Shown: positions 53,055-64,000 of the stretch, piece by piece
Layout of the letters: each line of letters starts with the position of its first letter
Position numbering within the stretch: position 1 is the stretch's first letter
Assembly (NCBI RefSeq): GCF_000014425.1
Contig: NC_008530.1
Location: 372,001-436,000 of the forward strand
Reading direction: 5' to 3'
Source of the DNA: Lactobacillus gasseri ATCC 33323 = JCM 1131
GTDB taxonomy: Bacteria; Bacillota; Bacilli; Lactobacillales; Lactobacillaceae
DNA: 64,000 nt
Made by a program: the position numbers and the translations under genes
Notes under the pieces: model-generated
What the model was told of the DNA's origin: nothing
The model's input: the letters and a program-made list of their open reading frames with translations, nothing else
The model's database searches: none

Positions 53055-53081
53055 TTAGCACTCAAGCAAGAAAAGTGCTAA
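53055..53081. promoter_or_regulatory. CIRCE element 1 (HrcA operator)
   Basis: TTAGCACTC-N9-AAGTGCTAA, matching the CIRCE consensus TTAGCACTC-N9-GAGTGCTAA with one mismatch; upstream of the groES promoter. Confidence 0.85.
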
Positions 53082-53098
53082 TTTTTGCGTTTAAATAC

Positions 53099-53127
53099 TT
53101 GCTTTTCTTTTACAAACAAGGTACTAT
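53099..53127 (+). promoter_or_regulatory. Promoter of groESL
   Basis: -35 TTGCTT (53099-53104), 17-nt spacer, -10 TACTAT (53122-53127). Confidence 0.7.
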
Positions 53128-53139
53128 CGTAATTGTAAG

Positions 53140-53166
53140 TTAGCACTTATGAGATATGAGTGCTAA
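53140..53166. promoter_or_regulatory. CIRCE element 2 (HrcA operator)
   Basis: TTAGCACTT-N9-GAGTGCTAA, one mismatch from consensus, downstream of the -10, close to the transcription start. Confidence 0.92.
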
Positions 53167-53207
53167 ATGATGTAATAATAGATTAAATATGTACAGGAGG
53201 GACTAAC

Positions 53208-53492
53208 GTGTTACAACCAATTGGTGATCGCGTAATCGTTAAAGTAAAAGACGAAGAAGAAGAAAAAGTTGGAGGCATTGTCCTGGCTTCTAACGCTAAA
53301 GAAAAGCCTCAAATGGGTGAAATTATTGCCGTAGGAAATGGTAAGCGTAACGCAAACGGCGACTTAATTCCTATGTCAGTTGCAAAAGGTGAAACAGTAT
53401 TCTTTGATAAATACTCTGGCACTAACTTGAAATACGAAGGCGAAAAGTATTTAGTACTTCGTGAAAGCGACTTATTAGCTGTCGTTAAGTAA
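53208..53492 (+). CDS. groES: Co-chaperonin GroES
   Basis: 94 residues: [45 protein letters not shown] ... [31 protein letters not shown]. It caps the GroEL ring in protein folding. The GTG start follows an AGGAGGG ribosome site. The two CIRCE sites upstream put it under HrcA heat-shock control. Confidence 0.97.
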   Translation: MLQPIGDRVIVKVKDEEEEKVGGIVLASNAKEKPQMGEIIAVGNGKRNANGDLIPMSVAKGETVFFDKYSGTNLKYEGEKYLVLRESDLLAVVK

Positions 53493-53496
53493 TTAA

Positions 53497-55155
<1,659 letters not shown>

Positions 55156-55228
55156 TTTAATTCCTGACAAAAAATAAGAAAGAATTATTATAATAATCCT
55201 ATTAATTTATTGATAGGCATAATGCAAA

Positions 55229-55269
55229 AGAATCGAGCAATCGCTGATGGTTGCTCGATTCTTTTTTTG
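55229..55269 (+). terminator. Terminator of groESL
   Basis: AGAATCGAGCAA/TTGCTCGATTCT stem followed by seven T. Confidence 0.92.
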
Positions 55270-55327
55270 TGGGCTTTGTAGGATTAAGGCTTATTTCTTT
55301 AGGTTGTAAGACGATAAATATAAAAAA

Positions 55328-55355
55328 TTGAAATCGAATTCAATATTAGTATAGA
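55328..55355 (+). promoter_or_regulatory. Possible promoter of the mucus-binding protein gene
   Basis: -35 TTGAAA (55328-55333) and -10 TATAGA (55350-55355) with a 16-nt spacer; weak match, the 55.27-55.45 kb gap is AT-rich and holds no other gene. Confidence 0.35.
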
Positions 55356-55447
55356 ATTTATAAAAATAAGTGTTATTATATAGCTGTTGATTGAAAATGT
55401 TATTTTATTAAGGAAATATTCATGCAGGTCTATTGGAGGTAAGTTGT

Positions 55448-58400
55448 ATGAGTAGTAATATGTTTGGTGATAAACACAACCATTATAGTATTAGAAAACT
55501 TTCTGTTGGGGCAGCATCTGTTTTGATTGGTGCCACAATTTACTTGGGGGGGGGTAAACGCCCAAGCTGTACGCGCTGATAGTGTTAATGAGGATGCTAC
55601 TGAACAAGTAGAGAAGAAGGATGAAGCTAACGTTAAGGCAGCAGAAGTAAAGACTACTGAACAAAAGCAAGAAAATAATAAGACAGCGGTTTCTGCTACT
55701 AATGAAAATGCTAAGCAAAATGTTGCTGAAAATACATCAGATAGTAAAAAGGTTGCATCAAATAGGGATGTTAATGTTATTAAAAACGATGTAACTACTG
55801 ATGAAAAAGCAGCTGCTAAGTCTAGTGTTCAAACAGATAAAGATGTTAATGCGAATAAGTTGAACACTAATACTGTTTCAGTGAATAAGCTTCAGAGAAA
55901 TGTTAATGTTGCTGGACTTGCTGAGAGCAAGGCTACTAGTGAGATAAATAGTACTCTTTCGGTTCGAGAATCAATGCAACAAAAGGCAGTGAGCTTAAAA
56001 GCTAATGAAATAGCCCGTACAGTTATAATGAATAAGCCTGCAGGTCCTGACCAAATTACCCAATCTGTAAAATTAGGAACTATGTTAGGGAGTAGCAATG
56101 GACAAATTATAGATGGAAAAACTACTAAAATTTATACTGCAACTGTCATAGCTGTTGGGTCAAGTACAGATATGAAAAAGTATAGAGTCACAGTTGATTC
56201 TGATACTGGTGAAATATTAGCAGGTCAGGATTTGTATGATACATTTATGAATCTCCAACCAAGTGATTTTAAAGTTAACCTAGACGCTATAGATCAAAGC
56301 CAAATTGACGTACCCGGTTATACTTGGAAAATTACCAGTGCAACTCCAGCAGGAGCTAATATTGGGAAGGAAGATTATACATTTGGTAATCCGCAAACGA
56401 TTACGATAGATTATACTCGCGATGTCGAAGGTAATATAAAGAAAAAGGTTACAGAAATTACCGATAAGTTAGTAAATAATCAAATGACGACCGAACCAGC
56501 TAGAACAGTTATTCTGAAAAAGACAACAACTGGAGCTGCTAATGATGAAACAATTGTACAAAAAGCTGATATTAGAGGATTAGCTAGAACAAGTAGTAAA
56601 ACAGTAGCTGGCATAACTGAAAAAAAGATAGAAGTAGCTATTGCGCCTTATGTTGAACCGGATAAACCTTCTAGTCAATATTACAAGCAGTATACTATCA
56701 CGTTTAATCCCGATACCGGACAAATAATTTCTGGTCAAAATGACTATGATCAATTAATGGCATTAAAACGTAGTGATTTTAAAGCGGATTTACCAGCCAT
56801 TGAAGATAGTCAAATTGACGTACCCGGTTATACTGCGATAATTACCAGTGCAACCCCAGCAGGAGCAGGATTAGAAGCTGAAACATATACATTTGGCCAT
56901 CCACAAACGATTACGATAGATTATACAAAAGTAAAACACACTGTAACTTATCAATTTAAAGATCCGTTTGGCAATCAAGTGGGTACTTCGGTACCAGTAA
57001 CTGGTGCAGTTGGTAGCAATCAATCGGTTAACTTAACTCTTCCAGATGGTTACCAACTTGCTTCAGGTAGCCTTCCAACTAGTGTTACTATCCCTGAAAG
57101 TGATAAAATTATTCCAATTCCTGTAAAACATCAACTTACAATTACTCTTTCAGGTGAAAGTGTATTTAATTATGCGGATGATAACTGGCAAAATTTAGTT
57201 GAGACTAATGAACTTCCTGCTAGTGGCTATTATGTTGAGTTTAATGATGCTAACGCTAGGGTACAACTGAATGATGGCGATGTAACGTATAATGAAAATA
57301 GAAATGCCGGAACTTACACAGTTAGTCTAACCGAGAAGGGTCTTAATGACATTAAGGATCAATCGCATGATAACTTCATTTATCCAGATCTTAAGGATGT
57401 CAAAAGTGAGGCCAAGTTTATTATAAATAAAGGAAATAAAACAATTTCTCTTATGGGAGGAGATACGAAGGTATTTGATAATACTTCGACTCTTCCAGAT
57501 CAGGGTACTTTCTATTCTGGACTAGGTCTTGCGGATAACGATCAAGGTAGAATATCAGTTTACAATTCAGATGGTAATCCTAGAACAATTCAATTAACAC
57601 CAGCTGATGTAGAATTTTGGTTTAATGGACATAAAATTGCTAAAGACCAAGCTAAGAATGTTGGAAATTACAATCTTCGTTTAACTGATGATTTTATTAA
57701 TAAAGTTAAAGCTGCTGATGGTAATAATGGGAATAACTACGAGTGGGCTTATGGAACTAACACTCCTACTGGTAGTGATACTTACACTGCTGACTATGTA
57801 ATTTATCAAGCAACCGGTAAGGCAAAGTTAAGTGGTAACAATTCTAAACTTTATGATGGCAATGCTGTAACTACTGATGATGTCAATAAGGGTAGAAAGA
57901 TTACTATTGATTTAACTTTACCAGTCTATAAACAAGCTGATGAACCAGGTGATGAGCCTCAATTATTGGGAACTGTTGATTTAGGTAAGTATACGCTTCA
58001 AGATGGCGACTATACTTGGGCTAATGGAACTGCGCCAACTAAAGGTGGATCTTACACTATTAATTTGAACAAGGATAAGATTTTAGCCCACTTACAAGAT
58101 CGTTTGGTTGCTTTAGCAGGAAAGGGAACAGATCCTGACGATTCTACTAAGTCTTTAAGTAACGTAACCATTTCTGCTGATGATATGGCTGGTCAAGCAA
58201 CATTTGCCATCGAAACAACTACAACCTACCAATTTGTAGATGATGACGATAATGGTAGTAAAGTAGGTACTCCTGTAAGTAAAACAGGTCTTAAAGGTGA
58301 GAGTTCAAATATTAGTCTAACTGTTCCAACTAACTATGTTTTAGCTGCTGGTCAAACTTTACCAACTAGTGTAACTTTTGGTGATACTAACACTACAGTT

Positions 58401-61400
58401 GATATTCACTTGAAGCATGCAACTAAGACTGTAGATAAGAATAATGTTCCAGATGGTTACACTAAAGATGATTTTGCTGAGACTATTAATCGTACAATCA
58501 CTGCTAAAGAGCCAACTGGTGATGTTGATTTAAGTCAAACAACTGAATTGACGAGAACTGGAACTTATGACGAAGTAACTAAGAAAGTTATTTCTTACGG
58601 CAACTGGACAACTGGTAACTTTGACGAAGTTACAGCTCCAGAAGTAGCAGGTTACACACCAAGTCAAGCAAACGTAGCTGCCGTAACAGGAGTAACACCT
58701 GACTATGTTGATCCTAAGGTTGTAATTACTTATGCACCAAATGATCAAACCGGTAAGATTTCTTACGTTGATGTGAATACTGGTACTGAGGTAGGTAATA
58801 CTCCATTAACTGGTAAGACGGATGAAGAAGTAACAATTAATCCAGTTGCACCAACAGGCTGGAAGATTGTTGACGGTCAAAGCATCCCTCGGACTGAAAA
58901 GGCTACTCCAACTGGTATTCCTCCCGTAACTGTTAAAGTAGAACACAAGACTACAGTTGTTCCACCAACAGATCCAAAGACACCAAAAGATAAGTTGCCT
59001 GATAATCCAGACAAGCACTATCCAGATGGCGTTGGCGAAAAAGACTTGAACAAGATTATTGTTCGTCAAATCACAGTTGTAAAGCCTGACGGAACAAGAG
59101 AAAAACACGATCAATCAGTTAAATTAACTAGAAATGCAACAGTCGATGAAGTAACTGGTGAAGTAATTAAATACGGTGACTGGACAACTAGCAACTTTGG
59201 TGAATACGATGCTCCAACAGTTCCAGGCTACACCCCAAGCCAAGCTAAGGTTGAGGGTGTAAAAGTAACTGCTGATAGTGACTTTGCTCCAGTTACAATT
59301 ACTTATACTGCTAACCCTCATACTTTAAACATTAATTATGTTGATAAAGATGGCAATAAGATTGGCAATTCTTACCAAGTTCCAGGTAGGACTGACGAAA
59401 CAGTTGCTGTTGATGTTCCAGGACATGTTCCAGCAAACTGGGAACTTGTACCAAAACAGAAGTACACTACTTCAATTACATTTGGTTCAGATGATCCTCA
59501 AGATCAAAACTACGTAATTCAACATAAGACTACTACGACCGATGGTAGAGATCACAAGGACAATCAAGACCTATACCGTGAAGTTACGAGAACAATTTTA
59601 ATGAAGGTTCCAAATGCAACGAGTCAAGGTAGAGAAACTGAAACTTTGAGTTTCTACAGAATTAAGACTCACGATGAAGTAACAGGTAAAGATACTTATA
59701 GCGATTGGGCTTCAAATGTCACAGGTGATAAGATTGCCTTTGATGAGTTTGATGTTTCAAAGACTAATGATGGTAAAGAAATCGCTGCCGGCTACACACC
59801 AACTTCAAATGATGTAGTCTTAGAAGATAAGAATGGCGATAAATTTGTACCAAGTCAATCAGCCTTGAAGAATGGAGTTCCAGCAGACAGTTTCACTGTT
59901 GAAGTTGCTTACACACCAAATGCCCAAAGGACAACTGTAACTTATGTTGATGAGAATGGTAAAGAAATTACCAATCCAGATGGCAGTGTAATTCCTGGCA
60001 GTCACTATGATTTAACTGGTGTTACTGACCAAAGCAATGTACCAACTAATATCCAAAATAATGTTCCAACTAACTGGCATATTACTGATCCAGAAGTTCC
60101 AGCAACGATTACCTTTGGTGCAGATGGTCATACTCCAATCAAGGTTCATGTAGCTCACAACACTAAGCCTGTTGATAAGAACGATGTTCCAGATGGCTAC
60201 AAGGAAAGTGACTTTAGTAAGACTATTAATCGTACAATTACTGCTAATGAACCAAGCAAGAGTGTTGATTTGAGTCAAAAGACTGAATTGACTAGAACTG
60301 GTACTTACGATGTAGTGACTAAGAAGGTTATTTCTTACGGTAACTGGACAACTGGTAAGTTCGATGAAGTTAAAGCACCAGAAGTTGCTGGTTATACTCC
60401 AAATCCAGCTTCTGTAAACGCAGAGTCTGTAACAGCTGATTATGTTGATCCTAAGCTTGTAATTAATTACACACCAAATGATCAAACTGGTAAGATTTCT
60501 TACGTTGATGTGAACACTGGTACTGAAGTAGGTATAACACCGTTAACTGGTAAGACTGATTCAGATGTAACAATTACTCCATCTGCTCCAGCAGGCTGGA
60601 AGATTGTCGATGGTCAAAATATTCCTACTACTGAAAAGGCTACTCCAACAGGAATTGCTACCGTAACTGTTAAAGTTGAACACAAGACAACAACAGTTCC
60701 ACCAACAGATCCAAAGACACCAAAGGATAAATTACCTGATAATCCAGACAAGCACTATCCAGATGGCGTTAGCGAAAAAGACTTGAATAAGACAGTTGTT
60801 CGTCAAATCACGGTTGTAAAACCAGACGGAACTAAAGAAAGTCACGATCAATCGATTAAGTTAACTAGAACTGCAACAGTTGACGAGGTAACAGGTGAAG
60901 TAACTAAATACAGTGACTGGACAACTGGTAACTTTGGTGAATACGATGCTCCAGTTATTCCAGGCTACACTCCGAGTCAAGCTAAGGTTGAAGGTGTAAA
61001 AGTAACAGCTGATAGTGACTTTACTCCAGTTGAGATTACTTACACACCAAACGCACAAAAGACAACCGTAACTTATGTTGATGAGAATGATAAAGAAATT
61101 ACTAATCCAGATGGCAGTGTAATTCCTGGCAGTCACTATGATGTAACTGGTGTAACAAATAAGAAAGTTGATACTAATATTCAGAAGAATGTACCAACTA
61201 ATTGGCATATTACTGATCCAGAAGTTCCAGCAACTATTACCTTTGGCGCAGATGGTCATACTCCAATCACGGTTCACGTAGCTCACAACACTAAGCCTGT
61301 TGATAAGAATGATCTTCCAGATAACTACAAGGAAAGTGATTTCAGTAAGACTATCAATCGTACCATTACTGCAAAAGAACCAAATAAAGATGTTGATTTG

Positions 61401-62900
61401 AGTCAAGAAATTGAATTAACAAGAACTGGAACTTACGATGAAGTAACTAAGAAAGTTATTTCCTACAGTGATTGGACAACTGGTAAGTTCGATGAAGTTA
61501 AGGCTCCAGAAGTAGCTGGTTATACTCCAAGTCAAGCTAAAGTAGACGGTGTTGATAAAGTAACAGTAGATTATGTAGATCCTAATGTGGTAATTACTTA
61601 CATTGAAGATCCAGTTGGTCAAGATATCACAGTGAAGAAGGGTGACACTCCAGATCCAGAAGATGGCGTCAAGAACCATGGTGACTTAGACAAGATTACT
61701 GATCCAAAGCACCCAGGTACCAAGACAACATATACTTGGAAGAAGACTCCAGACACAAGTGTAGCAGGAGATGTCCCAGCAACAGTTGTTGTTCATTACC
61801 CAGATGGTTCTGATAAGCCAGTTGATATTACTGTCCATGTTGTCGATGATACTCCAGTAGTACCAACCAAGAATCCAGATCCAGTTGGTCAAGATATCAC
61901 AGTGAAGAAGGGTGACACTCCAGATCCAGAAGATGGCGTCAAGAACCACGGTGACTTAGACAAGATTACTGATCCAAAGCACCCAGGTACCAAGACAACA
62001 TATACTTGGAAGAAGACTCCAGACACAAGCGTAGCAGGAGATGTCCCAGCAACAGTTGTTGTTCACTATCCAGATGGTTCTGATAAGTCAGTTGATATCA
62101 CAGTTCATGTTGTCGATGATACTCCAGTAGTACCAACCAAGAATCCAGATCCAGTTGGTCAAGATATCACAGTGAAGAAGGGTGATACTCCAGATCCAGA
62201 AGATGGCGTCAACAACCACGGTGACTTAGACAAGATCACAGATCCAAAGCACCCAGGTACTAAGACAACCTACACTTGGAAGAAGACTCCAGACACAAGC
62301 GTAGCAGGAGATGTCCCAGCAACAGTTGTTGTTCACTATCCAGATGGTTCTGATAAGTCAGTTGATATCACAGTTCATGTTGTCGATGATACTCCAGTAG
62401 TACCGACCAAGAACCCAGATCCAACCGGTCAAGATATTCACACTCCACAAGGTAAAGTTCCAACTCCTGAATCAGCTATTACTAACAAAGATAAGATGCC
62501 AGATGGAACTAAGTACACTTGGAAGGAAATCCCAGATGTTAATACTTTAGGTAAACATCCTAATGTAGTTGTTGTAACTTACCCAGATGGAACTGCTGTT
62601 GAAGTAAAAGTTAATGTCTTTGTTGATGGTACTCCAGAAGTAAAGAAAGAAACTAAAGCTCCAGTAGTTAAGAAACAGGTTGTTGAACCAACGAAAGTTG
62701 AAACAAGACAAAAGTTGGTTAATAATTATGTGGCTCCTCGTGCAGTAGAAGTTCAAAGAGCTCAAGCTAAAGGTAAGCGTCAATTACCACAAACTGGTGC
62801 TAAAGAAAATATTGCAAGTGAAGTACTAGGCATGCTTTCAGTAGGCTTAGGTGCATTAACTGCAGGATTTGCTTCAAAGCGTCGTAAGAAGAATAGATAG
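55448..62900 (+). CDS. Giant YSIRK/MucBP/Rib-repeat LPxTG mucus-binding protein, frameshifted in a poly-G tract
   Basis: ATG 55448 follows TTGGAGGTAAG. The N-terminus carries a YSIRK signal (YSIRKLSVGAASVLIGATIYL, residues 13-33). At nine G (55546-55554) this frame runs into LGGGKRPSCTR and stops; the frame from 55554 continues GVNAQAVRADS in the mature protein to 62900. Eight G restores 2483 residues. Next come an N-terminal Asn/Lys-rich segment, repeated MucBP modules (VTYQFKDPFGNQVG..., ISYVDVNTGTEVG..., TTVTYVDENGKEI...), three near-identical 90-residue Rib/alpha-like repeats, then LPQTG at about residue 2446. Such proteins bind mucin glycans. Read as a phase-variable adhesin in the OFF state, or a sequencing artefact. 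Confidence 0.85.
58430..61604 (+). repeat. Repeated MucBP modules (about 1.1-1.7 kb period)
   Basis: The module starting AAGACTGTAGATAAGAAT near 58425 recurs near 60165 and 61295; the DQTGKISYVDVNTGTEVG segment at 58742 recurs at 60481 (offset about 1.74 kb) and TTVTYVDENGKEITNPDGSV at 59930 recurs at 61061. High identity suggests recent internal duplication. Confidence 0.8.
61611..62420 (+). repeat. Three exact-length 270-bp tandem repeats (Rib-like domains)
   Basis: Units start at 61611, 61881 and 62151 with CCAGTTGGTCAAGATATCAC and are almost identical; a divergent fourth copy begins at 62421. Each encodes 90 residues (DPVGQDITVKKGDTPDPEDG ... VVPTKN). Confidence 0.92.
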
Positions 62901-62919
62901 TTTTTAGGATAACTAATTA

Positions 62920-62962
62920 AAAACACTCCATGATTTTTCAGAAATCACGGGGTGTTTTTGTG
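62920..62962 (+). terminator. Terminator of the mucus-binding gene
   Basis: AAAACACTCCATGATTT / AAATCACGGGGTGTTTTT hairpin. Confidence 0.8.
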
Positions 62963-63000
62963 TAGAAAATTATATTTTTAATTTTAAAATAATTTTACGT

Positions 63001-63008
63001 GATATAAT
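63001..63008 (+). promoter_or_regulatory. Extended -10 promoter of the leader-ABC transporter unit
   Basis: The T at 63000 with GATATAAT forms TGATATAAT, a perfect extended -10 (hexamer 63003-63008); the -35 region is AT-rich and weak. Predicted start about 63014. Confidence 0.6.
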
Positions 63009-63041
63009 TTAATAAAAATATTATATTAGGAGGGTAAAAAG

Positions 63042-63092
63042 ATGATCATGGTAGTAACGAACGCTCATCAAAACGTACAAATCACTAGATAA
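63042..63092 (+). CDS. Leader peptide ORF upstream of the ABC exporter
   Basis: 16 codons, MIMVVTNAHQNVQITR, with a near-perfect AGGAGGG ribosome site 7 bases before the ATG. No signal peptide or bacteriocin motif. Its position, size and the competing hairpins around it point to a regulatory leader peptide (attenuation) rather than a structural protein. A short secreted or signalling peptide is the alternative. Confidence 0.55.
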   Translation: MIMVVTNAHQNVQITR

Positions 63093-63094
63093 TA

Positions 63095-63147
63095 GATGAG
63101 CGGAAAATAATTAAATTTCATTTTGTTAAGTCCGTTCATCGAGGAGG
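63095..63147 (+). promoter_or_regulatory. Attenuator-like hairpin abutting the ABC transporter ribosome site
   Basis: GATGAGCGGA (63095-63104) pairs with TCCGTTCATC (63131-63140), ending one base before the ribosome site GAGGAGG (63141-63147). The leader ORF segment CGCTCATC (63062-63069) can pair instead with GATGAGCG (63095-63102), so the two structures exclude each other. Confidence 0.6.
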
Positions 63148-63151
63148 CAAA

Positions 63152-64000
63152 ATGAAACATTTACAAAAATTAAACCAATACTTCAAAGAATTAACTCGAA
63201 CTTATCACCTGTTCTTTAAATCAGCTCCTTTAGTTGCCACATGTGTCTTATTACTTGCACCGCTTCAAGCAGTAATTCCTCTACTTGCTGTAGCAGCAGG
63301 ACAAAAGGTAATTGATCAAGTTACTAATCATTCACCTTTTATGGAAATGATCATTGTTTGGATTGTGGCGACGACATTTCAACAATTTTTACCATCCCTT
63401 TCGACAATGGTTCAAGGAGTTCTAACTGATAAATTAACAGGCTTTATCAATATTAGCTTGATGAAAAAATCAGCAGACTTACAATCGATCAGTATTTTTG
63501 ATGATAGTAAGTATTTTGATGATTTACAAATGCTCAGAGATGATGCAAGCTGGCGTCCGGTTAATTTAATTGTTTATGGAGTATCAGTCTTACAGTCATT
63601 TCTAACGCTAGCTTTCATGCTAATATATTTGGCACGATACAATTGGTGGCTAGCCTTGCTTTTATTAGTAGTAATGGTACCGCAGAGTCTTTCTTACTAT
63701 CGTATTCAGCAGCAGTCATTTGAAACAATGGTTGAAAGAAGCAAGAATGCGAGATACTTGCACTACTATAGTGGATTGTTGCTTGATCGCAGGGATGCTA
63801 AAGAAGTTAGACTTTTCAACATGTTTCCTAAGATCATCGAAAAGTATACAAGCTTATTTGAACAAACGAAAAAAGACGTTAACCAAATTCGTAAAAAGCA
63901 ACTTGCGACTAGTTCACTGTTTGTTGTATTGACTGTCGGAGTGTTTGGCTATGGCTTTTATTGGTTTACTAATTCAGTAAGAACAGGTGCATTAGAAGTT
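63152..64000 (+). CDS. ABC transporter permease/ATPase, N-terminal part (3' end outside window)
   Basis: 283 codons visible, open to the window end. The start ATG 63152 follows GAGGAGG. The protein begins KHLQKLNQYFKELTRTYHLFFKSAPLVATCVLLLAPLQAVIPLLAV, with about four to five membrane helices and the coupling-type segment DDSKYFDDLQMLRDDASWRPVNL. It has the look of a fused type-I ABC exporter (membrane domain first); the ATPase domain would lie outside. Substrate unknown; efflux or peptide export possible. Confidence 0.75.
   Translation, partial: MKHLQKLNQYFKELTRTYHLFFKSAPLVATCVLLLAPLQAVIPLLAVAAGQKVIDQVTNHSPFMEMIIVWIVATTFQQFLPSLSTMVQGVLTDKLTGFINISLMKKSADLQSISIFDDSKYFDDLQMLRDDASWRPVNLIVYGVSVLQSFLTLAFMLIYLARYNWWLALLLLVVMVPQSLSYYRIQQQSFETMVERSKNARYLHYYSGLLLDRRDAKEVRLFNMFPKIIEKYTSLFEQTKKDVNQIRKKQLATSSLFVVLTVGVFGYGFYWFTNSVRTGALEV

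Noticed and set aside
52807-53061. 84-codon ORF on the minus strand before groES
   Set aside because: GTG start inside a CIRCE element, no ribosome site, no recognised family, and overlap with a promoter-terminator unit on the other strand. It may be a gene remnant, so I mention it only in the gap description.
58430-62420. CRISPR-like direct repeats
   Set aside because: The repeats are long, coding and in frame (MucBP and Rib units); there are no short repeats with unique spacers and no cas genes.
58530-62783. Many minus-strand ORFs within the adhesin gene
   Set aside because: They are antisense shadows of the repetitive adhesin frame, lack ribosome sites and are rich in Trp, Cys and Ile as expected for reversed repeats.

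Overview
The window looks like chromosomal DNA of a low-GC Lactobacillus of the acidophilus complex, most like L. johnsonii or L. gasseri. The evidence is AT-rich sequence with strong AGGAGG ribosome sites, Firmicute gene order (secE-nusG-rplKA; SRP RNA-dnaX-ybaB-recR-yaaL-tmk-darA-holB-yabA-rsmI; tsaB-rimI-tsaD), YSIRK/LPQTG surface proteins, and CIRCE, CRE and PurR-type sites. The species call is inference.

Layout. 1-6.4 kb: end of a gluconokinase-like gene, glycerate kinase, a broken DXS-like transketolase pseudogene, an MFS transporter and a polyprenyl diphosphate synthase. 6.8-12.5 kb: translation genes rpmG-secE-nusG, rplK-rplA and rplJ-rplL with ribosomal-protein leaders, interrupted by a three-gene amino-acid ABC importer. 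12.5-25.3 kb: potassium channel, RNA methyltransferase, tadA, SRP RNA, the dnaX-to-rsmI replication/repair block, thioesterase, folate ECF component and tRNA t6A genes. 25.3-30.3 kb: a SEC10/PgrA-type LPxTG surface protein plus hypothetical genes. 30.4-39.2 kb: ClC transporter, a DUF3990 ADP-ribosyltransferase-like gene with a partner, divergent guaC and purA-purB, a Nudix hydrolase, a RelB-YafQ toxin-antitoxin pair and a lone CoA-transferase. 39.2-46.2 kb: a glycoside cassette (AraC regulator, GH3, PTS EIIBCA, GH32) lying between two identical 50-bp terminator repeats. 46.3-55.2 kb: Rgg regulator, ABC-F ATPase, Rex, LOG protein, a LytTR-membrane protein pair, a possible small RNA and groESL under two CIRCE elements. 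55.4-64 kb: a giant YSIRK/MucBP/Rib-repeat mucus-binding protein, then a tiny leader ORF and the start of an ABC exporter.

Most striking is a set of three long poly-G tracts (8, 8 and 9 G) in otherwise AT-rich DNA, all at the two surface-protein loci. One fills the spacer between the -35 and -10 of the SEC10-type gene promoter, one lies inside that gene, and one lies inside the signal-peptide region of the mucus-binding protein. Both coding tracts are out of frame in this sequence. The arrangement is what a slipped-strand phase-variation system for surface adhesins would look like, although homopolymer sequencing error must be excluded. A second candidate is the leader ORF before the last ABC transporter, whose sequence provides three mutually exclusive pairing segments next to the transporter's ribosome site.

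The genes also form coherent metabolic units: guaC with purA-purB interconverts guanine and adenine nucleotides from salvaged purines, the AraC cassette would import and split a phosphorylated plant-type glycoside, and groESL, Rex and the LytTR pair are stress and redox responses.
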